Of a stretch of 56,585 bases of DNA, positions 21,047 to 31,200 are shown piece after piece. The DNA is taken from assembly GCA_021772635.1 (NCBI GenBank), contig JAJFLP010000004.1, forward strand, positions 1 through 56,585, read 5' to 3'. A program made the position numbers and the translations under genes. The notes below the pieces were generated by a model. The model was not told the origin of the DNA and ran no database searches. It saw only the letters and a program-made list of their open reading frames with translations. The DNA comes from Verrucomicrobiota bacterium. Lineage in GTDB: Bacteria; Verrucomicrobiota; Lentisphaeria; JABSQK01; JAJFLO01. Numbering within the stretch: the first letter of the stretch is position 1; every line of letters starts with the position of its first letter.

Positions 21047-24000
21047 ATGATAAAATGGACGAAATTAACGGAAGCACACGAGCGTGCCGTCGATGACGAG
21101 CTTGCGGCCTGGTTAAAAACTACAGACGCTAGAAGCGTCGGGCGGCGTAAGCGATTATTCAAAGGGATTGTTATACCGGCAGTCTTATCGCTGATCTTGC
21201 TGGGGGGATCCGTGATTGTGATCGGGGCGCTGAATGACCAGCGCAAGGCGCGTGCCGCCGAAGAGGCCGCCCGTGAAGAGGCACTCCGAATAGCTGAAGC
21301 AGCGAATGCCGGGGAGCGGGCGAAAGAAGATCGTCTGAATCGAGAAGAGAAAGCGGCGATAGATGAGCAGTACAAGGAATTTTATGAAGAATCGGAAAGC
21401 GAGAGGCTACGCGCCGAAAGAGAAAAACAACTAGAGGCCGAACTTCAGCAGGTTGAGCAACTTTTAGCTGATCAAAAGGAAGCCTTAAGCGATACGCGCG
21501 AACAAGTGCTTACGATGTTGAAGGAGAAGGAACGTATAGATAAACAGGTTTTCCAAGCTCTGCTGGAACGGGATAAAATTTCGGATGAGGCGGCTGCGGC
21601 ATCAAAGGAACTGAAACGTATCGAACAACAAGAGAAGGCCGCCGATTTCGAATTGATGGGCTTCGACAGTAAAATCGCGGCAGCCGTCAAAGCGAAAGAA
21701 GCAGCGGAATTATCGATTACTGCGGCGCTTGATGAGAAGAAAGTTGCAGAGCGCCAGATATTAGAGACAATGGGCGATATCGCGCCATCGGAGAAAGCCA
21801 AGATCACAGAGAGAATGCAGAGCGAAGTAGCGATCGCCGAGCGAAAAATTGCAGAGAGGCGTGAAGTCGCGTTTCGGGCGGAACGGGAAGTGAAGTTGTT
21901 ATTTGACGAGAAGTTCGCTTCCGCGGGACAGCTAACGCCGGTCGTAGAGCAGCGCGACGAGATAGCGGCGAAAGTTCAGGAGCTTCTGGAGCAACACGAT
22001 GCTGCGATCCGAGAGGTAAACCTTGTGGCTCAGGATAAGAAAATCGTCGATATTGACGTGAACGTCGCGGTCGACGAACAGCAAAATATTTTTGAGGAAA
22101 TGATTGTTAAGCTCCGGAACAAAGGCGAGCTGGATAAGGCAGCTACGCTCGCGGAGAAACTGAGGGAGTTCAATGAAGACGTTGTCGGTAAGTTAGCTGA
22201 TCTACGTCATACTGAGGGGATCTGGTGGATGAAGTACGCGCGGAAACGGGTTGAGGTGAAAGACTATTTCGGCGCGAAGGTCATGGCTGCCCGGGCGCTC
22301 GGGTTCGACTATCCGGGGAGCGACCCGGCAACGGGGCCTGAAAACTTTTACAAGTTCTACCCGCATTTACTTCGGTCGGATAGCCGTGACTATGAGGAGG
22401 CACTAGCAGTTCTCAACGATCATCCGAACTACAGGGTGATCTGGCAACATGCTTTGCCAACGGACGCTCTAGGCCTCGTTTCCGTGTCTCTCAGCCCGGA
22501 CGGAAAGACGCTTGCGATCGGAAGCGATATCATCGTTAAACTGCTTAACCTGGGTAAAATTAGCGAGAAGGTGATTATCAAAGGTTTCACGGATATTTCT
22601 TGTCTCGATTTTCGGTTGGATGGTAAGCGACTGGCTATTGCGGATAAAACTAAATCTTTGACGTTGCTGGACTTAGAGTCACGACAGGAGATCTCGACGG
22701 ACAGCGGGCATAGTACCGGTGTGACCACTCTCCAGTTCAGCCCCGATGGAAAGGTAATCGCGACTGGAGGTAGTGATCATCGCGTCATACTACGCGATAC
22801 AGAGACCCTGGAGATTATTAGGGTGCTCTCAGGGCATAGTGCGGTGGTAACGGCTGTCTCCTTTAACTACAATGGATCTGTTTTAGCGTCGTCTGGAATG
22901 GACGGGACGGTACGATTGTGGGATACTCGGTCAGGTGACGCGAAATTTGTACTCACCGGACATAAATCAGCTGTGACAGGAGTGTGTTTTAGCGGAGACG
23001 GTGCCACGTTAGCATCATCCGACTCGGACGGGGCGATTAAGGTGTGGGATGCTGGGCGAGGACTGGAAGTTGCGACATTCCAAAGTGATAGAAGCGATAT
23101 AAATAGCGTTTGCTTTAGTCCAGACGGTCGTAGGCTCGCGAGCGGTGCCGGGAACGATATTGAGTTATGGGATGTAGAATCAGGTACGCTTAAAGCGGCG
23201 TTGGTTAGTCATAGTACGGCTGTAAGAAGTTTAGACTTTAGTCCAGACGGAAAGATCCTCGCGTCGGGAGCGAAAGGGAGTGTGAAACTTTGGGATGTAG
23301 GCGATCTCGACAAATTCGAAATCAAGGGGCATTCGGATGCGGTGTTGAGCGTCGCAATTAGTCCGGATGACACACGTCTTATATCTGCCGGGAAGGACAA
23401 AAAGATCAAGGTCTGGCAGGCCACAGTCGGTAACCAGATCGGCGAGTTTATAGGTCATCGGAATGCGGTTATGAATGTCGCTTTTGATCCTACCGGGCAA
23501 ACGATCGCCTCGGCGAGCCGTGACTCGACCGTAAAACTGTGGGACCTTCGCACCGGTCAGGAAAAGCATGCATTGAAAGGGCATGCTGGCGGTGTGTATA
23601 CGGTGGCATTCAGTGCAGATGGGGCAACGGTATTTTCCGGTGGGAAGGACGGTACTGTAAAGGCCTGGAACGCTCAAACGGGTAACGAAAGATTCGAGAT
23701 GATAGGGCACCGCGACGCAGTGTACACCGTCAGCTGCAGTCGCGATGGAAAAGTCGTCGTCTCAGGGAGTAAAGACGGTGCAATTATGCTCTGGAATGCG
23801 GAGAACGGGAATTTTCTTAAAGTCTTAGAAAACCATAGATCTGCCGTTGTGAATCTCAGGTGCAGCCCTGACAATCGGTATTTCGCATCCGCCAGTGCCG
23901 ACAAATCAATTATCATCTGGAGTCTGAAGGGCCGCGAGTTGGTCCGTATTTTGACCGGACATCGCGGGACTGTATATAGCGTTGACTTTCATCCAGACGG

Positions 24001-25144
24001 CACGACGTTGGCATCGGCTAGCAAGGATAAGACTATAAAACTCTGGGATCTTCAAACCGGTGACGAAATAGCGACGTTTTCAGGACACACGGCTCCTGTT
24101 ACCAGCGTTTGTATTGGGAGCGACGGGACGCTGTATTCTGGTAGCGGCGACAGAAGGGTTATATCCTGGAGGCTCAACACTCAGGGGGCATTGGCCTTTT
24201 TTCCTTACCTCCCGATGCTTAAGATGATCAATTATCAGTTAGAGTGGGAGAACGGTGAAAGCGTTAGCGAGTATCTCATGCTTGATGCAAATTCCTACTT
24301 GAACGTCCTTGCAGAGGATTTAACGCCTACCAGGAAGAACGAAAAACTGTTTCGCCGATTTCTACGGTCCGGAAATATCGCGAGTGCTTTAAGTCTATTA
24401 CGGGAAATACCCACGGGCAGTAATTCGGCTGCTGCCGCAGCGCTTTTGCAGAGATTGAAAGAGTCGTGCACTAAAGCTCTCGACAAGCGGCAACGAGAAT
24501 TGAGTATGTGGTATATGGAGACGATAGATGCCGCAGACTTACGCAGAGACAATGATCCGACTATGACGATGCTGGACGCACGGCTGAGCTACCTGAGCGC
24601 CATGGCGAATGCCGAGAGATCGGGATTGGACTTGACCACGGTTGCAGATTTTAACAAGGCGCTGGTATCTCTGAACCGGGCTCTGGAACTTCAGCTAGAA
24701 CGGTCTGCGTTGCAGCTGGCGGTGGACTTTAGTCCTGAGCTGGTCCGTCATATTCCCGGGAGAAAAGAAGAACTCGATGCAGTTCCGGCCGCAATGTGGC
24801 TGAAACAAGCGCGCAAGAAAAATAGGGCAAGTACATCAAAGGCCGTGGAATTGTGTCTTGAGGCTATAAGGAAGGACGGGGAAACCGTTCGTAGTTACGC
24901 TGATAAAGAGATCGATCCGACAACCACCTATGCACTTGGCTGTGCATATAGCTTGCAAGCTGAATTTTATACGAAAAACGCCGAGACCGAAGGTCAGAAA
25001 ATTGAGGCGATCAATAACTCTCTAATGTGTTTACGACGGGCGTTGGCTAACGGATGGTCTGACATGGCACTATTAAAAACCGACCCCCACCTTGATCAAG
25101 TGCGCCAGGATCCACGGTTCTTGATTTTACGCGGCGGGAAATGA
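21047..25144 (+). CDS. Membrane-anchored coiled-coil protein with 14 WD40 repeats
   Basis: 1365 residues. A cytosolic N-terminus (1-38) is followed by one membrane helix (about 40-62), a long charged coiled coil (about 62-380, rich in E, K, A and R), and then 14 WD40 repeats (about 470-1045), enough for two seven-bladed propellers. Typical units are SPDGKVIATGGSDHRVILRD and DGTVRLWD. The C-terminal 300 residues are helical and end in a degenerate TPR-like tail (ANGWSDMALLKTDPHLDQVR) common in planctomycete-type kinases. No kinase domain is attached; in related architectures one precedes the membrane helix, and here a pseudokinase is encoded divergently. Likely a large interaction platform at the inner membrane. 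Propeller number is inferred from repeat count. Confidence 0.9.
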   Translation: MIKWTKLTEAHERAVDDELAAWLKTTDARSVGRRKRLFKGIVIPAVLSLILLGGSVIVIGALNDQRKARAAEEAAREEALRIAEAANAGERAKEDRLNREEKAAIDEQYKEFYEESESERLRAEREKQLEAELQQVEQLLADQKEALSDTREQVLTMLKEKERIDKQVFQALLERDKISDEAAAASKELKRIEQQEKAADFELMGFDSKIAAAVKAKEAAELSITAALDEKKVAERQILETMGDIAPSEKAKITERMQSEVAIAERKIAERREVAFRAEREVKLLFDEKFASAGQLTPVVEQRDEIAAKVQELLEQHDAAIREVNLVAQDKKIVDIDVNVAVDEQQNIFEEMIVKLRNKGELDKAATLAEKLREFNEDVVGKLADLRHTEGIWWMKYARKRVEVKDYFGAKVMAARALGFDYPGSDPATGPENFYKFYPHLLRSDSRDYEEALAVLNDHPNYRVIWQHALPTDALGLVSVSLSPDGKTLAIGSDIIVKLLNLGKISEKVIIKGFTDISCLDFRLDGKRLAIADKTKSLTLLDLESRQEISTDSGHSTGVTTLQFSPDGKVIATGGSDHRVILRDTETLEIIRVLSGHSAVVTAVSFNYNGSVLASSGMDGTVRLWDTRSGDAKFVLTGHKSAVTGVCFSGDGATLASSDSDGAIKVWDAGRGLEVATFQSDRSDINSVCFSPDGRRLASGAGNDIELWDVESGTLKAALVSHSTAVRSLDFSPDGKILASGAKGSVKLWDVGDLDKFEIKGHSDAVLSVAISPDDTRLISAGKDKKIKVWQATVGNQIGEFIGHRNAVMNVAFDPTGQTIASASRDSTVKLWDLRTGQEKHALKGHAGGVYTVAFSADGATVFSGGKDGTVKAWNAQTGNERFEMIGHRDAVYTVSCSRDGKVVVSGSKDGAIMLWNAENGNFLKVLENHRSAVVNLRCSPDNRYFASASADKSIIIWSLKGRELVRILTGHRGTVYSVDFHPDGTTLASASKDKTIKLWDLQTGDEIATFSGHTAPVTSVCIGSDGTLYSGSGDRRVISWRLNTQGALAFFPYLPMLKMINYQLEWENGESVSEYLMLDANSYLNVLAEDLTPTRKNEKLFRRFLRSGNIASALSLLREIPTGSNSAAAAALLQRLKESCTKALDKRQRELSMWYMETIDAADLRRDNDPTMTMLDARLSYLSAMANAERSGLDLTTVADFNKALVSLNRALELQLERSALQLAVDFSPELVRHIPGRKEELDAVPAAMWLKQARKKNRASTSKAVELCLEAIRKDGETVRSYADKEIDPTTTYALGCAYSLQAEFYTKNAETEGQKIEAINNSLMCLRRALANGWSDMALLKTDPHLDQVRQDPRFLILRGGK

Positions 25145-25192
25145 TCTATCAAGTCAGCGGCGACCGGCTAGTCGTAATCGTTCGATGAATGT

Positions 25193-25474
25193 GTTTTACC
25201 GTGATCCCATAGAGTTCCCAAATCGGAAGATTTCACCAATGGATAGCCTCAAATACGAAAATTTTCGGAATCACGCAGTTTGTATTTTACCTGCTAACCC
25301 CCTACGGCAATGGATCCGAGTACTATTTTTTCGGGATCGAAATCGCTATCGAAATAGGGATGTTCCTCCTTGTTCCTTGGCTATAGGCAACTGATTCGCA
25401 CAAAAACTAAACAAGTATTTCGATTTCGACTCCGATTGGTCGTCCCACGGGCTCATCCACTATGGGATGGTTGT
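25193..25474 (-). repeat. Repeat family D, right copy (inverted)
   Basis: 282 bp, inverted relative to 19291-19572, sharing every landmark with scattered substitutions and small indels (CCGTGGGACGAC, GTTTAGTTTTTGTGCGA, GCAGGTAAAAT, GGGATCAC). It lies between the WD40 gene and the isocitrate dehydrogenase gene, both of which end next to it. It accounts for most of the 345-bp gap. Confidence 0.8.
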
Positions 25475-25489
25475 AAATGTGTTTCGTTA

Positions 25490-26518
25490 CTAACCATCCA
25501 ACCTTTCGATAATCGCGTCGGCGAATTTATCGGTACCTAACTCCCCGCCGAGGTCTCGTGTCTTACAGCCATCGGATAAAGCCGCGTTATATGCGCGTTT
25601 GATCCGGTCGCTGGCAGTTTTTAGTTCAGAATTATCGTTCGTATCCGCTAAATAGTTCAACATCATTACCGCGGACATCAGAAGCGCCAACGGATTAGCA
25701 ACCCCCTGCCCGGCAAGATCGGGAGCTGATCCATGGACTGCTTCAAAGATTGCCTGGTTCTCTCCGAAATTGGCACCTGGAACAACTCCCAAGCCACCAA
25801 CTAATCCAGCGCAGAGATCGCTTACGACATCTCCATACAGGTTTTCGAGTAGCAGAATGTCAAATTGCGATGGATCTTGTACGAGTTTCATACATCCAGC
25901 GTCGATTATAACTTCCTCATAGTTTATATTCGGGTACTCGGTCTTATGTATATGTTGGGCGCGATCGATAAATAGGCCGTCTGTAACTTTCATAATATTC
26001 GCTTTATGGAACACCGTAATTTTTTCTCTCCGTCGAAGTGTCGCGTAGCGAAACGCCCAACGCGCAATTCTAGTACACGCCTTATCCGTGGCGACCTTCA
26101 TGCTCATAACAACGCCAGGGCTGACTTCATTCTCGACACCACTATATAATCCCTCAGTATTCTCGCGGATGATAATAATATCAACGTTATCGAAACGGCT
26201 CTCAACACCCGGCAAATTCCGTACCGGCCTGACCGCGGCGTAGAGATCTAACGCTTTACGTAGTTGGACGTTGACGGAGGTGAATCCCTTCCCGATCGGT
26301 GTCGTGCATGGCCCTTTTAATGCAACCTTATAGTGCTCGATCGTTTCAATCGTCTCAGTCGGAAGAACGTCCATCCCTTTCTCAATCGCAGAGACGCCCG
26401 CGTATCTTTCAAACCATTTTATGTCGGCGCCAGACGCCGCAATAACTTTTTTTACTGCTAACGTTATCTCAACGCCAATCCCGTCTCCAGGAATTAAAAC
26501 TATTGGAACAGATTTCAT
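25490..26518 (-). CDS. NAD-dependent isocitrate dehydrogenase family protein
   Basis: 342 residues of the isocitrate/isopropylmalate dehydrogenase family, about the length of monomeric NAD-IDH chains. VLIPGDGIG opens the Rossmann-like domain; SVNVQLRK is the substrate loop; HKANIMKVTDGLF, QDPSQFD, LLENLYGDVVSDLCAGL and HGSAPDLAGQGVANP match NAD-IDH better than LeuB. It oxidises isocitrate to 2-oxoglutarate in the citric acid cycle. The frame extends to a TTG at 26542, but the ATG at 26518 has GGGG about 9 nt upstream and fits the family start. Homoisocitrate or isopropylmalate activity cannot be excluded by sequence reading. Confidence 0.88.
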   Translation of the reverse strand: MKSVPIVLIPGDGIGVEITLAVKKVIAASGADIKWFERYAGVSAIEKGMDVLPTETIETIEHYKVALKGPCTTPIGKGFTSVNVQLRKALDLYAAVRPVRNLPGVESRFDNVDIIIIRENTEGLYSGVENEVSPGVVMSMKVATDKACTRIARWAFRYATLRRREKITVFHKANIMKVTDGLFIDRAQHIHKTEYPNINYEEVIIDAGCMKLVQDPSQFDILLLENLYGDVVSDLCAGLVGGLGVVPGANFGENQAIFEAVHGSAPDLAGQGVANPLALLMSAVMMLNYLADTNDNSELKTASDRIKRAYNAALSDGCKTRDLGGELGTDKFADAIIERLDG

Positions 26519-26640
26519 ACCGCTAACCCCATTTTTAGTCAATTCCTATTTCACTCAGGCTAGTACCATGCCCGACAGCGACCACGCGTCGATATTTGAA
26601 AATTGCATAGTAACTTGCGATCGCAGTGACCGCAGCGTCT

Positions 26641-27040
26641 TAGCCTGACCCATGTTAATTTTGTTGCGAGAGTACTTATCCCCAGCGTTATTGGGTTTTT
26701 TAACCGGCCATCATGTCTCGTCATAGGCGCAAGGCGAACGCGGAAGCCAACTTGGGTCCGCACGAGCGGACTCGCGCTTATGCGGAGCGACGGCTGTTCG
26801 AAAATACCGTTCGGAATCCGTTCGGTAATAAGTTAAAAGTCTTCCAAAAATTGTACTGCTTGCAATTTAGTTGACCAGAGACCAACGAGTTACGAAGGTC
26901 GTACGGCTGAAGGGATATTGAAATATCGGCTGGATCTCTTGGTCTAGTCCCGTGACCGCGGGATCGTACGTTCTTCGTAACCCGTTTAACTCGATTCCAA
27001 TACGTGCTCTCAGTAGAAAGTTTATGCATAGATTAGGCTC
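26641..27040. mobile_element. MITE-like family B, copy 4, interrupted by family C
   Basis: Left part begins TAGCCTGACCCATG; right part ends TTTATGCATAGATTAGGCTC and contains GATATTGAAATATC and GTCCCGTGACCGCGGGAT as in copy 2. Between them (26752-26864) is a family C fragment, so this appears to be a nested insertion. It is part of the gene-poor 1.1 kb between isocitrate dehydrogenase and the terminator at 27558. Confidence 0.6.
26752..26864. repeat. Repeat family C fragment, copy 3
   Basis: Contains TGGGTCCGCACGAGCGGACT, ACCGTTCGG and CCAAAAATTGTACTGCTTGC, the family end. It sits inside the family B copy at 26641-27040. Confidence 0.6.
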
Positions 27041-27179
27041 GTTCGTTGGTAAACCCGTTATTGGCGAGTCTGAACCGTGAAAATAAATTGGTAATTCCAT
27101 ATTTCAAGCGTGTCTAATCAGTCTATCGCTTGATAGGGGAGGTCGAAAAATAACCGTGGTTATACTGCCCACGATCTCT

Positions 27180-27446
27180 CTCCGTATTCTCGGAGTCCGC
27201 TAGTGCGGATCGCATAAGAGTCCCGTATCGACGGGATCCACGCTCATGCGGGAAGAGTCTCCGACATCCTGAATCGGGACTAAGAAACAAGCAGTACAAT
27301 TTTTGGTCCGGATTACCCGAGACTCGCTTATGCGGCGAGAGACGACTTTGAATTCATTCCCTAAGATCTATGTTGAGCCTAGCGAAATCCACCTTGGTGG
27401 AAACAATATTTCGTCCCGCATTCGGGATGAAGACGTTCGGTATAGT
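27180..27446. repeat. Repeat family C mosaic, copy 4
   Basis: Near full-length member in the orientation GCAGTACAATTTTTGG to GAAGACGTTCGGTATA, with CTAAGATCTATGTTGAGC, the CCACCTTGGTGG dyad, and CGTCCCGCATTCGGGATG. A second block upstream (27180-27290) adds GGAGTCCGC and TCCCGTATCGACGGGA palindromes, matching 42200-42320 in inverted order. Confidence 0.7.
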
Positions 27447-27557
27447 TATCTTTCTGAACCGAATCGATATACCCAGCGCGAAGGCGTTTAATCGTTTTCG
27501 GGCGTTAATAGATCAGTGAGAGGACGTTGCGTGGACAGACAAGGGCGAAACCGTGTC

Positions 27558-27603
27558 AAAAAAAAGGTCCGGACTTCTCGCCTTGCGACTTAAAGTCCGG
27601 ACC
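27558..27603 (-). terminator. Rho-independent terminator (minus strand)
   Basis: A perfect 11-bp stem GGTCCGGACTT/AAGTCCGGACC with a 16-base loop is followed on the minus strand by eight T residues (27565-27558). It lies about 65 bp beyond the stop of the small zinc-ribbon frame at 27667, so it probably ends that transcript. Confidence 0.8.
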
Positions 27604-27666
27604 CGTTTGCGGAGGGAATCTTTTACACTATATTTATGAATGACTGCTAGTTTACCCAGCTCCTTG

Positions 27667-27924
27667 TCATTCTTTTAATACGATTTTAAGATCACACGCG
27701 ATTCTTCGTCGTTCGCCCAAGCCCCAACAAGTATATTTGTTGCATTTAGCGCAACTTGCTACGAGTAGCCAAACATCTGCTTCCCCGCCAAAGGTTGTGG
27801 AACTTAAGACTGATTCGCGGCTTTCAGCGTGCTTATAGGATATAAGATACCCCTTGTTGCACTTGTTGCAAATTGCAATTCGATATTTTTCCGTTTTTTT
27901 TGTAAATTTCTTAAATAGTGGGAT
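27667..27924 (-). CDS. Possible small zinc-ribbon protein, start codon unclear (may be a remnant)
   Basis: A reading frame open for over 120 codons ends at TGA 27669-27667. Its C-terminal 75 codons look like a real protein: CNKCNKG, then about 40 residues on, CAKCNKYTCWG, a four-cysteine zinc ribbon with paired Cys-x-x-Cys, ending in a charged tail. No ATG, GTG or TTG occurs in the frame upstream. The coordinates here start at an ATC (27924) with GGGAAG just upstream, giving 85 residues, but a longer form or a damaged gene is equally possible. A strong terminator downstream on the same strand argues for transcription. Divergent from the LRR kinase; two other zinc-ribbon genes lie at 18.3 and 19.6 kb. 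Confidence 0.4.
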   Translation of the reverse strand: MPLFKKFTKKTEKYRIAICNKCNKGYLISYKHAESRESVLSSTTFGGEADVWLLVASCAKCNKYTCWGLGERRRIACDLKIVLKE

Positions 27925-28286
27925 TCTTCCCGGAGGGGTTTTCTGAATTTCCGCGCGCGGGAGGAGCGTATGAATTAAAGGCGTAGGACAGTATCCGAGT
28001 GAAAGCGGGTAGCCGGGTAGAATTTTGAGACATATATACCCGGCTTTAAAATTGCCGTATTACTTACGTTTTTTACTTGTAAGCGTAATTGAATCTTGTT
28101 GATTCGCGGGTTATGATATAAACAGGTATGGTTTGTGTGTACTGCGTTTGGTGGTAGTACGGTGTTGGGCAAGACAGATTTGTTGGTCGTCGCGTTGAGT
28201 GCAACTTGGCTGTGCTATAGACGTTAGTGGTAGCGAGCGGTGTAACGTTAAATAACCTTAAAAAAGTTTTAGTTATACTAATAATT
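27925..28286. other. Intergenic, no recognised feature
   Basis: About 360 bp between the zinc-ribbon frame and the chosen start of the LRR kinase. Both minus-strand open frames here lack coding character. It presumably holds the divergent promoters. No repeat-family member identified. Confidence 0.4.
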
Positions 28287-31200
28287 ATGAGTACAAACGA
28301 CAAAGAGAATGACGGGATAGACGACGCCGACACTTCTGATAACATCGACGGTGGTTTAGAAGATGGTTCGCCGACGATTCAGGAAGGTGTAGGCAGTTTC
28401 GGCAGAGACTCTACGGACGGACCCGATGAAGCGGATCTGGATGACGACGACTGCGCACCGACGATAATGGAGAAACCTCAGAGTGAGGAGGGATCCTCTA
28501 ACACCGGTGACGCCGAAGAATTCGATCCTGACGACGACGATTTTGCGCCGACGATAATGGAAAAACCCGGCAACCAACCGCCCTTAAGTGAAACAGAAGT
28601 CTCCGTTCCCACGGAGACGCCTTCTGACGATTACGATCCTGACGATGACGATTTTGCTCCCACGATAATGGAAAAACCTGCCGGCGTGGCGGATTCATCT
28701 CGCGACCTTTCCATCGACGACGACGATGATTTCGCTCCCACCCTACTGGAAAAGCCTTCTGCTGGACCCGCATCTGACAGTACCGATTCCGATAACGAAT
28801 ATGGCGAATTCGAAAGCGGCGATGATTTCGCGCCTACACTCCTGGAGCGTCCTTCCGGGGATAGCCCATCGAAATCGACCATAAAAAAAGGTTTTGACGG
28901 GGCCGCCTCGTCTTCTGGATTTTCCATCACGCAAACTTTGCAGGTAGGTAAAGGCGGGCTCCGTAGCGGTGATCCGAATTTTGACGCTAAGGAAGAGATT
29001 CAGGTACAGAAATACACCATCGGCGAACGGATCGCTGAAGGAGGTATGGGGGCGATTCTTGGCGCCACGGATTTGAATATCAAGCGTGATGTCGCAATGA
29101 AAGTGCTCCTTGAAGCGCGCTTGGATTCGAGCGACAACGTCATCCGCTTCATCGAAGAGGCTCAGGTTACCGGACAGCTCGAGCATCCGAGTATCGTGCC
29201 AGTCTATGAACTTGGTTTTAACGACACTGGCGAAGTCTATTACTCCATGAAATATGTTCGTGGCGTGACGCTTAAGGATGTTCTAAAGCAGATCCGCAAG
29301 GGCGACGCTGAGACCATTGAGAAGTATCCGCTTGCGCGATTATTAACGATTTTTCAGAAGGTTTGTGACGCGATGGCCTTCGCTCATTCTAAGGGCGTCG
29401 TGCATCGGGATCTTAAACCCGAGAATATTATGATCGGTGATTTCGGCGAAGTCTTGGTGATGGACTGGGGGCTAGCGAAGATTCTTGAGTTAGACGGAAG
29501 TACCGCGTTAACGACGATTCGGCGAGCGGATGCGGGAGATGTCTTCAGTCATCTTGATCGCGGCAGCGACTCAACGACCGGCGATCAAAGCTCGGTGGAC
29601 CTGTCTGCGTCCGTCAGTCGCGGTGCTGTGGACTCATTGATGAGCGACTTCGATGGTGAATCTTTGAACACCATGGACGGTCAGATAATGGGGACGCCTA
29701 ACTTTATGGCGCCCGAACAGGCGACCGCCCAAAACGAGAAAATCAAGCTTCCCTCCGACATATACGCACTCGGCGGAATCCTCTATAATATACTGACGCT
29801 CCGCGTGCCGATTACCGGCAAGTCTTTGACCGAGATGATGGTTGATATTGTCCGCGGTAAGATTACGCCGCCGGTGTCCTATAATTTGCCCAAAAAGGCG
29901 AAGGCGAAAGAAAAGGACGACAGTGGCCCCGTGATTGAGTTTCATCACTGCCCGGGTGGTAAGATTCCTGAGGCATTGTCTGCGGTTTCGATGAAAGCTC
30001 TAGCTTTGAAACCGGAGGATCGCTATCCGGACGTCGAGGCGTTACAAGCGGATATTGAAGCGTATCAGGGAGGATTCGCGACGTCGGCGGAAGAGGCCGG
30101 ACTTGTCAAGCTCGTCATCTTAATGATCAAAAGACATAAGATGCTCTCTGCAGTCAGTCTAATTTCTTTTCTCATCTTTACGATCGGGGGCTCTGCGTTT
30201 ACGCACAAGATATACAAAGACGGGGTAAAGCTGAAGGCGAATAACGCAGAGCTTGAGGAGCAAAAGATAGAAATTGAGGCGAAACGAACGGCGTTGGAAG
30301 AGAACAACATCGTATTGGAAGAACAGAAAGTAGAGCTGGAGGCCGGGAAAGCGGCGATAGAGCAAAAGAGTAAAGAGCTGCAGACGACTGTTGACCAATT
30401 AGTCACGGAGAAACAGAAAACAGAGACTGAGCGGGCGCAAAAAGAGGAAGAGCAGAAACTTCGTGAGCAGGCGCAAAAAGCGAAGATTCAGGAAATGGAG
30501 ATGCGCGAGGAAGAGCGTCAGGCAAAATTGAAAGAGCGTAAGTTAAGAGAGCAGGAATCAGCTGCGAAAGAAACGGCGGTGAAAGAACGCAAACGCGTGA
30601 GCCGTGAGTCGGCGCCTGAATTCGTGAAGAAGGCGCGCGCGCTTGCTGCTGAATTCAAGTGGGACGAGGCGGTAGCAATCGCGAAGAAGGCACTGGAGCT
30701 TGATGATCTCCTCAGTGACGGCTGGTATTTGATGGGGTGGCTGCACTTCGGGAATACCGATTTCGAGGCATCAGTTGAAGCGTTGTCGAAGAGTAGCGAA
30801 GATGGCGCGAAAGAGTTGAAGAAAATCGCTCAAGAGAATCTCACGAAAGTAGCGTTCGGTAGTGAAGGTAAGCTGAGCGCGTTTGAGTTGCATGATTTAA
30901 GTGAAGTACTTAAGGGGCAAAAAGACTTCGTACTTGGCGATCGTTTGTATCAGCTAACCTTAGGTTTTGAGAAAGAAATTCTCGCCAAATTGAACAAGAT
31001 CAAGTACGATCTAAAACGCGGGAATATCGATCTAACAGACATTCGCTATCAATACACCTTTGACGAGAATGAAATTGCCGTCGATTTGTCCAACAACCCC
31101 GAGTTACGGAATATTCGCCCGCTCGAGGGAATACCGCTAACGCATTTGGATCTTCGATCTACCTCTGTCGATGATGTTCGGTCTCTCTCGGGAATGCCTC

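Noticed and set aside
23231-23710. 159-codon minus-strand open frame inside the WD40 gene
   Set aside because: Shadow of the WD40 repeats on the opposite strand; no independent signals.
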